From Myxococcota bacterium (GTDB taxonomy: Bacteria; Myxococcota; B64-G9), in contig JAKLGA010000010.1 of assembly GCA_022710975.1 (NCBI GenBank), forward strand, positions 1 to 64,000: 64,000 bases of DNA, read 5' to 3'. Below, in pieces: positions 24,636 to 33,294 of this stretch (its first letter is position 1; every line of letters begins with the position of its first letter). The position numbers were made by a program, and so were the translations under genes. The notes below the pieces were generated by a model, which had not been told where the DNA came from, ran no database searches, and was given only the letters and a program-made list of their open reading frames with translations.

Positions 24636-25436
24636 ATGATTGCCAGATCGTTGCGGGTAGAACGCTGCATCGGCATCGACTGGTCCGGCGCCAAGACCAC
24701 CTCGCAGCAGAGGAGGAAGATCTGGGTAGCCGAGGCCGATGTGGAAACGAAGGAGATCGTGAGGCTCGAGAGCAGGATGACCAGGGAAGAGGTCGTCGAT
24801 GCACTCCTTGAGAGGACCGACGAGCCGATCGTCGTGGGATTCGATTTCGCTTTTTCCGCTCCCGCGTGGTGGTTGGCAGAGTTGGGGTGCGCAGCGGCCA
24901 GTGGGCTATGGGAGAGGAGCGAAAGAGAGGCAGCGTCCTGGCTGGAGCCCACGGCTCCGTTCTGGGCGAAGAAGGGCACCATGAATCGGGCGCTCGGAGG
25001 CAGGCCCTGCCGCAGGCAGTGTGAGCCTGACAGCGCAGAATCCGTGTTCAAACTGGTAGGCCCCAGACAGGTGGGCCGCGGGAGCATTCGCGGCTGGCCA
25101 CTCCTCAGGAAGATGCAGGAAAACGGTTTCTCGATCTGGCCGTTCGACGCTGTTCACCTTCCAATGGTGATTGAGATCTTTCCAAGGGCGCTGATGGGAC
25201 TGAGTGTCAAGAAGACGGACAAGGAATCCCGCTGCCAGTACCTGGCAGGGCCCGATTTCAAGATGCCACGCGCGATCCGGGATTCGGCAGTGTCCACCGA
25301 TGATGCATTCGATGCCACTGTCTCGGCGATGGCATTGGCGAGGCATGTCTCCGATCTCATCGACAATCGGTTTACCCCGAGGGAGATCGACAGGGTCGAG
25401 GGAAAGATCTGGGTTCCGGACCCGAAAATGTCCTGA
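24636..25436 (+). CDS. DUF429-family protein, RNase H-like fold, 266 residues
   Basis: RCIGIDWSGAK (10-20), VVGFDFAFSAP (67-77), EIFPRALMG and the late acidic motif STDDAFDATVSAMALA match DUF429, a family predicted to have an RNase H-like nuclease fold with conserved acidic residues. ATG 24636 has GGAAGGAGGT about 12 nt upstream; an in-frame ATG at 24594 would add 14 residues. Its G+C is lower than that of its neighbours. It starts 83 bp after the truncated end of the CRISPR remnant and reads in the array direction. A link to CRISPR is possible by position only. Confidence 0.82.
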   Translation: MIARSLRVERCIGIDWSGAKTTSQQRRKIWVAEADVETKEIVRLESRMTREEVVDALLERTDEPIVVGFDFAFSAPAWWLAELGCAAASGLWERSEREAASWLEPTAPFWAKKGTMNRALGGRPCRRQCEPDSAESVFKLVGPRQVGRGSIRGWPLLRKMQENGFSIWPFDAVHLPMVIEIFPRALMGLSVKKTDKESRCQYLAGPDFKMPRAIRDSAVSTDDAFDATVSAMALARHVSDLIDNRFTPREIDRVEGKIWVPDPKMS

Positions 25437-25553
25437 ACTTCTCGTGCTGGATGCCGCATCCTGCTGCCAGCCACCATCGGCGGCGAGCTGGACGTGTGCC
25501 CGCCTGTCAGGCCGCCCGGTCCGCCCGCGTCCAGGCTCGTAGGAGGTGAGGCC

Positions 25554-27125
25554 ATGGACGAGCAGACCCAACAGGCGGCGGCGAAGCAGGAGCAGCGGAC
25601 CCGCGAGCGCGGCAAGGGGCCGGGCGACGAGGCCCGCGCGCTCGAGGCTCAGGCCAGGGCGGCAGGGAAGGGCGACGAGGCCCGGGTGCTCTGGGTGGAA
25701 GCCAGCCAGCGCTGGCGCGAGGCGCTCGAGCAGACCCCGCGGGACGCCTTCGCCGCCTCCCGGCTCCTCGGCTGTGGCCGGAAGGCCGGCCTGGACGCGG
25801 ACCTCCTGGCCGAGGAGGCCCTGGCGCTTGCGGCGCGTTTCCCCGAGGACGGCTGGGTGCGCGGAAACGCGGCCTGGGCCGTTCGCGATCAGGCCCGGGC
25901 CGCGCTTCGCGGCAAGCGCCCGGCGGACGCCCTCGCGGCGGTCGAGCGCGGGCTCGAGCTCGCGGCTGGTGTTAAGGACCGCGGGCTGCTCCTCGGCTGC
26001 CTGCTCGGGAATCTCAAGGCTGTGGAGACCGCCGCGGGCGAGCTGGGAAACGGCCGGGCCCACACGCTCCGGGTCGAGGTGGCCCGGGTGCTCGCGGCCC
26101 ACGCCGAGCTCCTGCAGCACGATCTCCCGGACCAGGCCGAGGGGAAGGGCGACGGCCATCGGGGAGGCGACGACGGAGAAAGGCGGCTCTCCCCGCGGGA
26201 GCGCTTCTTCTACCTGGTGCGGCGGCTCGCGGACGCCGGGCTCCCGCCCGCCTGCCTCGAGCGGCTGATGACCTTCGCCCACGGGGGCTACCCAGACAAC
26301 GTCTGGTTCGCCCAGGGCTGGATCCAGGCCGCGCGCCTGCGTGGGGATCGGGGCGCGGCCCGCCTTCGCGGGCACGAAGCCTTCACGGCCCACCCCGAGG
26401 CCTGGGCCGTGGCGCTCGAACGCGCCCGGGTCGAGGAAGACGCGGATGATCGGGACAAGGGCATCCACCTGCTCGAGGCGGCCTGCCTGCAGTCGCGCGA
26501 GGTGTGGCCCTGGCACGAGCTGGCCCTCATGCTGCAGCGGGCCGAGCGCCTCCGGGAGGCGGCCGAGGCCCTGGCGATCGCGCTCTCTCACCACCGCGTG
26601 GAGGACGCGCCCAAGGTGTGGCGGCTGCACCTGGAGCGCGCGAAGCTGCTCGCCGCGCTTGGGGGCGTGCCTGGCGCCTGCGAGGAGGCCTGGCTCGCGG
26701 CCGAAGCGCGCGAGCGGGGCGGGTTCGCCCCGAGCCGGGAGCTCGAACGGCTCGAGCTCGACGAGATGATCGGGTTGCTCGACTGCGAGGGCCAGGCGCG
26801 GGTCGCGCGCGAGGCCGAGACGCGGCGCGGGCTCCCTGCCGGCGCGGTGCGGAAACGCGCCCGGGACGCCTACCGCTTCCTGGCGGACGAGGCCCTGCGC
26901 CGCCGGGCGGTGCCGGCCGAGGTGGTGAGCTGGGACGAGGGACGGCCCTTCGGCTTCGTGGAGACCGCGGCCAGGGAACGGGTGTTCGTGCTCCGTAAAG
27001 TGACCCGCGGCCGCGAGCTCAGGAAGGGCGACCGGGTGCGGGTGGTGGCAGTGGACGGCTGGGATCGGAAGAAGCAGCGCCCCTCCCGTATCGCCGCCTG
27101 GGTGGAGGTGGAGCAGGGGCGATGA
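25554..27125 (+). CDS. TPR-like protein with C-terminal cold-shock/OB-type domain, 523 residues
   Basis: Residues 1-430 are mostly amphipathic helices (many A, L, E, R; TPR-like units near 60-180 and 250-420), with an acidic glycine-rich linker at about 195-215. The final 65 residues (VVSWDEGRPFGFVETAARER, VFVLRKVTRG, LRKGDRVRVVAVDG) have the order of a cold-shock domain: the GFGF-like FGFV strand, the VFV strand and the GDxVxF-like strand. Such OB-fold domains bind single-stranded RNA or DNA. ATG 25554 has TAGGAGGTGAGG. The gene lies in the CRISPR locus, 75 bp before csx20 on the same strand, so an accessory role in RNA handling is plausible but unproven. Confidence 0.85.
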   Translation: MDEQTQQAAAKQEQRTRERGKGPGDEARALEAQARAAGKGDEARVLWVEASQRWREALEQTPRDAFAASRLLGCGRKAGLDADLLAEEALALAARFPEDGWVRGNAAWAVRDQARAALRGKRPADALAAVERGLELAAGVKDRGLLLGCLLGNLKAVETAAGELGNGRAHTLRVEVARVLAAHAELLQHDLPDQAEGKGDGHRGGDDGERRLSPRERFFYLVRRLADAGLPPACLERLMTFAHGGYPDNVWFAQGWIQAARLRGDRGAARLRGHEAFTAHPEAWAVALERARVEEDADDRDKGIHLLEAACLQSREVWPWHELALMLQRAERLREAAEALAIALSHHRVEDAPKVWRLHLERAKLLAALGGVPGACEEAWLAAEARERGGFAPSRELERLELDEMIGLLDCEGQARVAREAETRRGLPAGAVRKRARDAYRFLADEALRRRAVPAEVVSWDEGRPFGFVETAARERVFVLRKVTRGRELRKGDRVRVVAVDGWDRKKQRPSRIAAWVEVEQGR

Positions 27126-27200
27126 TGCCTCGAGGCTGTTGACCGGATCCCGCGGTGGTGGTCCGATGCGGGGACTATCCGAGAACCTAGGGAGGACGCC

Positions 27201-27608
27201 GTGGCTGCGATGCTCGTGCTGTTCAACCACACGCTGACCGAGGAGCAGGCTGAGGACGCCCGGGCGAGCCTGGGGGTGGACCGATTCCTGGACCCGCCCG
27301 AGGCGCTGCGGGTGTTGTGGGCGCAGGTCCCGGCCGAGGTGGAGGATCTCCGCGGACCGCTCGCACCGGTCCGGCGCTGGCTCGAGGCCACCGGGAGGGC
27401 AGGGAACTTCCTGCTCGTGGAGGGCGACTTCGGGGCCACCTGGTTGGTGGTCGGCTGGGCGCTCGAGCTAGGCCTGGTGCCGGTCCACGCCACCACCCGC
27501 CGCGAGGCGCGCGAGGAGCGCGGACCGGACGGGGCCGTGCACACGGAGCACGTATTCCGCCATGTCAGGTTCAGGAAGTTCCATTCTCTCGAAGGAGGAA
27601 AGCCATGA
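27201..27608 (+). CDS. csx20: Csx20-like CRISPR-associated protein, 135 residues
   Basis: The product begins MAAMLVLFNHTLTEEQAEDA and continues with LWAQVPAE, LLVEGDFGATWLVVGWA, GLVPVHATTRREAREE and TEHVFRHVRFRKF. This is the characteristic layout of the small Csx20 family found in type III loci, where GDFGATYL and ATTxRxA are conserved. The molecular role of Csx20 is poorly known; the fold is Rossmann-like. GTG 27201 follows GGGAGGAC; ATG 27210 is an alternative. Its stop overlaps the next start by ATGA, coupling it to the PD-(D/E)XK-like gene. Confidence 0.82.
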   Translation: MAAMLVLFNHTLTEEQAEDARASLGVDRFLDPPEALRVLWAQVPAEVEDLRGPLAPVRRWLEATGRAGNFLLVEGDFGATWLVVGWALELGLVPVHATTRREAREERGPDGAVHTEHVFRHVRFRKFHSLEGGKP

Positions 27609-28078
27609 GTGACGCCACGTTCCAGCAACAAACAGGCATTTCGGGGGTCCATTTCACCGCAGCTCGCCTCACCTACCTCGGCTTCCATGCCGTTCCGACG
27701 ATCCGCAATGCCCACGGGCCAGACCTCCTGGTGAGCAACCTGGACGGTTCGAAGCTGGTCTCGATCCAGGTGAAGACCACTGGCTGGGCTGCGCGGAACC
27801 GAGGTAGAGGTGAGGCGAGAAAGCTCGATCACTACGAATGGGAGATCGGGTGGAAGAACGCCAGGCTCGACCATCGCAGGCTCTTTTTCGCCCTGGTCGA
27901 CTTGAAGGATTTTCAGGAGCTCCCGGACATCTTCATCGTGCCTTCGAAGGTCATCTTCGAGTACTTCGATGGTGGCGACCCCACAACCTGGACCCGAGCG
28001 AGGTACCATCCTGAGGTGGCGATTATCGAACCCTACAAGAACAACTGGGATCTGCTGCGCAAGGCCATCGAAGAATAG
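27605..28078 (+). CDS. PD-(D/E)XK nuclease-like protein, 157 residues
   Basis: GPDLLVSNLDGSKLVSIQVKTT (about residues 38-59) fits the PD-(D/E)XK core: Asp at the start of a beta-hairpin, then a Q-V-K strand in place of E-x-K. The N-terminal helix (VHFTAARLTYLGFHAVPT) precedes it as in Mrr- and Holliday-junction-like nucleases. The rest is compatible with a small stand-alone domain. It overlaps csx20 by 4 bp and lies 166 bp before cas10. Its G+C is lower than that of its neighbours. A nuclease role in the CRISPR response is possible; the Q in place of E is seen in some active members, so activity cannot be judged. Confidence 0.78.
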   Translation: MSDATFQQQTGISGVHFTAARLTYLGFHAVPTIRNAHGPDLLVSNLDGSKLVSIQVKTTGWAARNRGRGEARKLDHYEWEIGWKNARLDHRRLFFALVDLKDFQELPDIFIVPSKVIFEYFDGGDPTTWTRARYHPEVAIIEPYKNNWDLLRKAIEE

Positions 28079-28244
28079 GTTCCCCAGGCCCTGACACTTG
28101 GCCGAGTCAGATCCTGGTCGTTCTCGTCGTCTGCAGGTGGAGAATTCGGTTGCGTCTTGCCCTGGGCTCGATATCCTCCAGAAGCGAGCCGACAGCGATG
28201 AGGAGTGGGTCTTCGGGACGCGAGGTCCCATGGGAGGTGGTTCG

Positions 28245-29747
28245 ATGGCGCAGCGCTGGATCTACCGGTACGAGGTGAAGGGCATCCAGCCCTACATCCT
28301 GGCCACGGACAAGCTTCGCGAGATGCAGGGGGCGAGCAGCCTGATCGAGGCCATCGGGGAGCTGTTCGGGGAGGCGCGGAGCGCCTTCGGGCTCCAGGGC
28401 GCCCGGCTGCTCAGCATGCCCACCGCCGGCGGCGGGAGCCTGGAGGTCGAGGACGGACAGAGGTCTCGGATCGAGACGCTCATGTCCGCCTGGCCGCTCC
28501 TGGTCTCCAGGCACGCCCCCGGGCTCCAGGTCGTCCAGGCCATGGTGCCCCAGGGCGAAGGCGCCTGGGACGCGCTCCACGACGAGCTCCGCAGGGACCG
28601 CTCGCGGGTGGACCCCGAGCTGCCCGAGGCAGGACCGATGGTGCTCCGCGCCCCGCGCACCGGGCTGCCCGCATGCGGCCGGAAGGACACCTACGTCGAT
28701 CCGGCGGGCCTGCGGAAGCTCGAGGCCGCCGCGGAAGATCGGCTGGCGAAGCGCCTGGGGCGCGGGGGCTGGCTCGAGGACCTCGACAGGATCGGCCACC
28801 CCTACGTGGGCGTGGTCCACCTGGACGGGAACGACATGGGCCAGCACCTGCGACGCCTCGGGCACGGGGATCTGCTCGCCTTCTCCGAGGGGCTGGAGCG
28901 TGCCACCCTGGCGACAGTCCAGGCGGCTGTCGAGGAGACGCTCCGGGAACCCGGGGACAGCGTGACCCTGCCAGCCAGGCCCATCGTGGTGGGCGGCGAC
29001 GACGTGACCTTCATCGTGCGCGGTGACCTGGCCCTGCCCTTCGCCGCGGCCCTGCTGCGGGTCTTCGAGCGGCAGACCGGGGCCCTGTGCAAGGAGCTCC
29101 CGGCGCTCGGCTGCCAGCACCTGACCGCCGCGGCCGGCGTGGCCCTGGTGCACAAGCGCCACCCGTTCCATGCGGCCTACGACCTGGCCGAGGGCCTGTG
29201 CAAGCACGCCAAGCGCGCGCTGCGGGGCAAGGCAAGTCCCACCCCGTCGGGGCTGTCCTTCCACCGCCTGACCACCTCGCTGGCAGGCACCTTCGACGAC
29301 ATCCTGGACCAAGAGCTCCGCGCCGACTCCACGGAAGGCGGGAAGAGGCGCGCGGCAAGGGACAGGGAGGACCTGCTCACCCTGTGCCCCTACACCTTGC
29401 AACCCGTGGACGACCGGGCCACCCTCGAGTCCCTCGAGAGGCTCGTCGAGGCGGCCCGGGGCCTGCCGCGCGGCGCGCTGCGCGAGTGGGCCGGCCTCAT
29501 GCGCGAGAGCGGGGAGCGCGCCCGGCAGCACTTCCAGCGCATCCAGCAGGTCCAGAAGGACAAGGATCGCGAACGGTTCGCGGAGTTCGAGGCGGCGCTG
29601 GGCGCCATGGGCGCGGGAGGCGGCTGGAGGAAGGTGGGCGCCCCGGGGCCCGATGGCCGTGCTCCACAGGCCAGCCCCATCCCGGACGTGTTGACCTGGC
29701 AGAGCCTGGCGCCGGCCGGTTCGAAGACCGCGCGGAGGAACGCATGA
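28245..29747 (+). CDS. cas10: Cas10, short form without HD domain, GGDD intact, 500 residues
   Basis: The product starts directly with the first palm domain (IYRYEVKGIQPYILATDKLR, then GASSLIEAIG). The core cyclase/polymerase elements are VHLDGNDMG (191-199) and GGDD (250-253, in VVGGDDVTFIV). A helical C-terminal domain follows. No HD nuclease motif precedes the palm, so DNase activity is not expected, whereas the intact GGDD predicts cyclic oligoadenylate synthesis on target RNA binding. At 500 residues it is much shorter than most Cmr2/Csm1 proteins. ATG 28245 has GGGAGGTGG upstream; reading further upstream lacks such a site. The gene overlaps cas7 by ATGA. Confidence 0.95.
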   Translation: MAQRWIYRYEVKGIQPYILATDKLREMQGASSLIEAIGELFGEARSAFGLQGARLLSMPTAGGGSLEVEDGQRSRIETLMSAWPLLVSRHAPGLQVVQAMVPQGEGAWDALHDELRRDRSRVDPELPEAGPMVLRAPRTGLPACGRKDTYVDPAGLRKLEAAAEDRLAKRLGRGGWLEDLDRIGHPYVGVVHLDGNDMGQHLRRLGHGDLLAFSEGLERATLATVQAAVEETLREPGDSVTLPARPIVVGGDDVTFIVRGDLALPFAAALLRVFERQTGALCKELPALGCQHLTAAAGVALVHKRHPFHAAYDLAEGLCKHAKRALRGKASPTPSGLSFHRLTTSLAGTFDDILDQELRADSTEGGKRRAARDREDLLTLCPYTLQPVDDRATLESLERLVEAARGLPRGALREWAGLMRESGERARQHFQRIQQVQKDKDRERFAEFEAALGAMGAGGGWRKVGAPGPDGRAPQASPIPDVLTWQSLAPAGSKTARRNA

Positions 29748-30358
29748 ACGCCTTGCTGCGCATCGAGCTGGCCGGCTTCTGGCACGCGGGGAGCGGCCGG
29801 GGTGAGGGTCTGGGTGCGGATCTGCTCGTCACCCGCACCGCGGGCGGCCTGCCCTACCTGCCCGGTCGGACGCTCAAGGGACTGCTCAGGGAGGCCGTGC
29901 GTGAGGCCTGCGAGCTCGAGGTCCTGTCAGCAGGCAGGGTGGAGACCCTGTTCGGCGGGCGTGCGGAGCACGCGGCCGAGGAGGCCGCCGGCAAGGGCGA
30001 GGGTCGCTTCCAGGTGGTCGCGGGCACGCTCCGGGTGAGCGACGCGCGCCTGGGCGAGGACCCCGAGGCTCGGCAGGCCTGGGAGGCCTGGGCCGCGGAC
30101 GAGGAGAACCGTCCCACGCGCGACCAGCTCACCCGCATCCTGGCCTCCACCGCAATCGACGAGAAGGGTCTGGCCCGCGACAAGACCTTGCGCTGCATGG
30201 AGGTGGCCGTGCCCATGCGCCTGTTCGCCATCGTGGAGGGCGAGGAAGGCGCGGGGGACTGGCGCGCCGACCTGAAGGCTGCTCTCCCGCTGCTGCGCGG
30301 ATTGGGGCACAAGCGCAGCCGTGGCTTCGGCCGCTGCCGGGTCGAGCTGGTGGAGTGA
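29744..30358 (+). CDS. Cas7-like RAMP protein (Csm3-type), 204 residues
   Basis: A single RAMP domain: strand AGFWHAGSGRGEGLGADLLV, then GLPYLPGRTLKGLLREA (the PGxxLKGxLR motif), LFGG and, later, the loop STAIDEKGLARDKTLRCMEV and LGHKRSRGFGRCRVEL (the glycine-rich end). This is typical of Csm3/Cmr4-type backbone subunits that line the crRNA. A candidate catalytic Asp is D27 in GADLL, by analogy with the Csm3 loop; this is inferred. It overlaps cas10 by 4 bp and is followed after 13 bp by the Csx10-like gene. Confidence 0.92.
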   Translation: MNALLRIELAGFWHAGSGRGEGLGADLLVTRTAGGLPYLPGRTLKGLLREAVREACELEVLSAGRVETLFGGRAEHAAEEAAGKGEGRFQVVAGTLRVSDARLGEDPEARQAWEAWAADEENRPTRDQLTRILASTAIDEKGLARDKTLRCMEVAVPMRLFAIVEGEEGAGDWRADLKAALPLLRGLGHKRSRGFGRCRVELVE

Positions 30359-30371
30359 GGAGCGCACCGCC

Positions 30372-31871
30372 ATGAAGACGCTTGGATTCGAGATCGAGCT
30401 CCTGTCCGATGCCGTGCTGAGCGCCTCGGGCGCCACCGCGGGAGGGCACAGGTGCCTGGACTACCTCCCGGGCGCGGTGCTCCTCGGCGCTGCTGCGAAG
30501 CGGCTGTACGCCAGCCTGGGCGCAAAGGCCTTCGACGCCTTCCACTCCGGGAAGGTGCGCTTCCTGCCGGGATACCCCCTGGTCGAGGGCGGCATGGCCC
30601 TGCCCACGCCGCTCAGCTTCCACCGGGAGAAGGCCGGGCCGACGGCGGACCTCCTGAACCTGGCCCGGCCGGCCGCGAACCGCATGCTGCGGCCCGAGCT
30701 CCCGGGGAAGCCCTTCATCTCGCATCGTGGGGCCTTGCTCGTGCCAGGCAAGCGGGTGGCGCTCAAGACCGCCATCCAGGCGGGCAAGACCCAGGCCGCA
30801 GAGGGCCAGCTGTTCACGGTCGAGGCCCTCGCGGCCGGCGCCCGCTTCCTGGCCCACGTGCAACTCGACGAGGACCTGCCCGCGGAGCTGGGCCAGGCCA
30901 TCCACAAGGCATTGCTCGAGGGCAAGCTCGGGCTCGGCCGATCGCGTTCGGCCGAGTTCGGCTGGGCCGAGGCCCGCACGGCCACGCCCTGGGCGGCGCC
31001 CGCGCCTGCCCCGGTCGGCGACGGCAGGCAGATCCTCCTCTACTGCCTGACGGACCTCGCGCTCCTCGACCCGCGCACCGGCCAGCCGACGCTCGACCCG
31101 ACTGCGGCCTGCCTGGGCGTCGAGGGGCTGGAGCTCGATCGGGAGCACACCTTCCTGCGCATCCGACGCTACTCCCCTATCAACTCCAGGCGGCGGCGGC
31201 CCGACCTCGAGCACCAGGTCATCCTTCAGGGCAGCGTGCTGGGCTTCCGCGTCCTGGCGGGCGGGCCCGAGGCCAGGGAGCTGCAGCGGCGGCTCGAGGG
31301 CGGTGTGGGCGCCTACCGGCAGGAGGGCCTGGGCCAGCTCCTGGTGGACCCGCCCTTCCTGGCCGATCGGAAGCCGGTCTTCGCGGCGCGGCGCCCGGAG
31401 GAGGCCGCGACAGCCAGGCCCCCGCTCCTGGCGGACGAGCTCCTCGACTGGGCCCGGGCCGGCGGGCAGGCCGCCGCGCGGCGGGAGAAGGCCTTCGTGT
31501 TGGCTTCAGCCTGGAACCTGGAGATGAGGCCCTACCTGAAAGGACGTGGCCCCGGACGGGCCCAGTGGGGCATGCTGCGGGAGCGGGCCGCGCTGGCCAT
31601 GGACGGGAAGGCGCTGCTCGACGAGCTCTTCCGGACCAAGCCGGTGACCGAGGGCAAGCAGCAGCCGAAGGCAGGTCAGGACGCCGGGCTCCTCCGGCGC
31701 GGGGCGCGCGCGGAGGCATGGAAGGCGCGATACAAGGGGATCACCGCTGTGGACAGGCTGGAACAGCTGCTCAGGGATGAAGGCTGTCCGCTCGAGCTCT
31801 GCCGCGATGCGCTGATGCTGCTGGCCGCGCGCATGCAGAAGCTGGGCGCCGGGAAGGAGGAGCGGCGATGA
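30372..31871 (+). CDS. Csx10-like RAMP protein (Cas5 group), 499 residues
   Basis: The N-terminus has the RAMP pattern ELLSDAVLSASGATAGGHRC, then DYLPGAVLLGAAAKRLY, typical of Csx10 and other Cas5-group proteins of type III-D. A glycine-rich segment, KLGLGRSRSAEFGWAEA (about 190-206), closes the first RAMP unit. A long C-terminal part continues with a second, less clear unit and a basic helical end. Csx10 is thought to bind the crRNA 5' handle. ATG 30372 follows GAGGAGCG. It overlaps the next gene by ATGA. The call rests on motif layout and locus order and is less sure than that of its neighbours. Confidence 0.82.
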   Translation: MKTLGFEIELLSDAVLSASGATAGGHRCLDYLPGAVLLGAAAKRLYASLGAKAFDAFHSGKVRFLPGYPLVEGGMALPTPLSFHREKAGPTADLLNLARPAANRMLRPELPGKPFISHRGALLVPGKRVALKTAIQAGKTQAAEGQLFTVEALAAGARFLAHVQLDEDLPAELGQAIHKALLEGKLGLGRSRSAEFGWAEARTATPWAAPAPAPVGDGRQILLYCLTDLALLDPRTGQPTLDPTAACLGVEGLELDREHTFLRIRRYSPINSRRRRPDLEHQVILQGSVLGFRVLAGGPEARELQRRLEGGVGAYRQEGLGQLLVDPPFLADRKPVFAARRPEEAATARPPLLADELLDWARAGGQAAARREKAFVLASAWNLEMRPYLKGRGPGRAQWGMLRERAALAMDGKALLDELFRTKPVTEGKQQPKAGQDAGLLRRGARAEAWKARYKGITAVDRLEQLLRDEGCPLELCRDALMLLAARMQKLGAGKEERR

Positions 31872-33292
31872 GCGCACCCATCCGCGATCTGGCACGGGTG
31901 ACCGTGGAGCTCCAGAGCCCGCTGGCCATCGGCTCGGGCGCCTGGGACGATCTCCTCGACTCGCCCTTCGTGGTGGACGCGAACGACCTGCCCACCCTGC
32001 CCGGGACCTCCTTGGCGGGCGTGCTGCGCGCCGCCTGGCTCCAGGCCCGCGGCGAGGCCGAAGCCAAGAAGGTGTTCGGCCACCAGGAGCGCGATCAGGG
32101 CGAGGCCTCCAGGGTGTGGATCTCCTTCGGCGCCATCCACGGCCAGGACGACCGTCCCGTGGCGCCGCGCATGAGGCACGAGGACATCGAGAGGGACCCG
32201 TTGCTCAGGCTGGCGCGTGTGCCGCTGGTGCGGCAGCACGTGCGCATCGACCACCGCGGTGCGGCGGAAGGACACGGGCTGTTCGATCGCTCCATGGTCG
32301 CTGCGGGCCACCGCTTCACCTTCGAGCTCGAGGTCCGCGACGAGGATGAATCGATCCTGCGCGGGCTGCTCGGCCTGTTCGCGGACGGGAGCGTGGGCCT
32401 GGGGGCGCGGACCCGTTCCGGCCTGGGCGCGCTCCGGCTCGTCCAGGCGCTCGGGCGGCGCTTCGATCTCCGCAAGAAGGCGGATCGCGAAGCCTACGCC
32501 GAGGTGCCGGCCGATCTGCGGATCGACATGCCCAGGGGAGTTCTCGAGCCCTTGCAGCCCGGTGCGACCGGCCCCTCGACTGGCGAGCTGGTGGCCCGGC
32601 TGGAGCTCCGGCCCCGAGGCTTCTGGATGATCGGCGGCGGCCGGCCCGCGGAGGGCGCGGGCAAGGCCCCGGACATCAACCCATACCGCGAGGCACGGGT
32701 GGTGTGGGAGAAGGGCCAGGGCCGACTCGACCTGGACAGGCTGGAGCTCGTGGTGCCTGCCAGCGCCATCAAGGGTGCGCTCCGGCACCGCGCGGCCTTC
32801 CACCTCAACCGACTCCAGAGGCGTTTCGCGGACCAGGCCGGAGCGGCCCTGGAGCGATTCGACGGCACGAACCACCCCGACGTCCAGTCCCTCTTCGGCT
32901 GCATGCTCGAGCACGATGAAGGCCAGGCGGGCCGGGTGCGGGTGGGCGACTTGCGTTTCGCGAAGCAGCCGGACAGCCAGCGCATGACCCACGTGAGCCT
33001 CGATCGCTTCACCTGCGGTCCGGTGGATGGAGCGCTTTTCGAGGAGGAGGCGCTGTGGAAGGGCGGGCCCTGGCAGCTCGAGGTGCGCGTGCAGACCGGC
33101 GCCCTGGGCGCGGGCGACAAACGCGTTCCCGATGTGCCCCTCGAGGCCCGCGAGGCGCTCCGGCTGGCCCTCGAGGATCTGGTCGGCGGGCGGTTGCAGA
33201 TCGGGGCGGGGAGTGGCCGCGGGCACGGCTGGCTCGAAGGCAAGCTGGACTGGCAGGGACGCGAAGGCTGGCTGCGCGGGGAGGAGGGCTGA
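31868..33292 (+). CDS. Double Cas7-like RAMP protein, 474 residues
   Basis: Two Cas7-type units lie in tandem. The first (about 8-200) has LQSPLAIGSGAWDDLLDSP, LPGTSLAGVLRAAW and GLGARTRSGLGALRL. The second (about 235-465) has ARLELRPRGFWMIGGG, VVPASAIKGALRHRA, LFGCML and LQIGAGSGRGHGWLEG. Each shows a G-rich strand, a PGxSLxGxLR-like helix and a glycine-rich closing loop. Fused Cas7 subunits of this kind are known in type III-D variants (Cas7-2x). It would supply two consecutive backbone subunits along the crRNA. The 4-bp overlap with the Csx10-like gene implies coupled translation. Confidence 0.9.
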   Translation: MSAPIRDLARVTVELQSPLAIGSGAWDDLLDSPFVVDANDLPTLPGTSLAGVLRAAWLQARGEAEAKKVFGHQERDQGEASRVWISFGAIHGQDDRPVAPRMRHEDIERDPLLRLARVPLVRQHVRIDHRGAAEGHGLFDRSMVAAGHRFTFELEVRDEDESILRGLLGLFADGSVGLGARTRSGLGALRLVQALGRRFDLRKKADREAYAEVPADLRIDMPRGVLEPLQPGATGPSTGELVARLELRPRGFWMIGGGRPAEGAGKAPDINPYREARVVWEKGQGRLDLDRLELVVPASAIKGALRHRAAFHLNRLQRRFADQAGAALERFDGTNHPDVQSLFGCMLEHDEGQAGRVRVGDLRFAKQPDSQRMTHVSLDRFTCGPVDGALFEEEALWKGGPWQLEVRVQTGALGAGDKRVPDVPLEAREALRLALEDLVGGRLQIGAGSGRGHGWLEGKLDWQGREGWLRGEEG

Positions 33293-33294
33293 CC

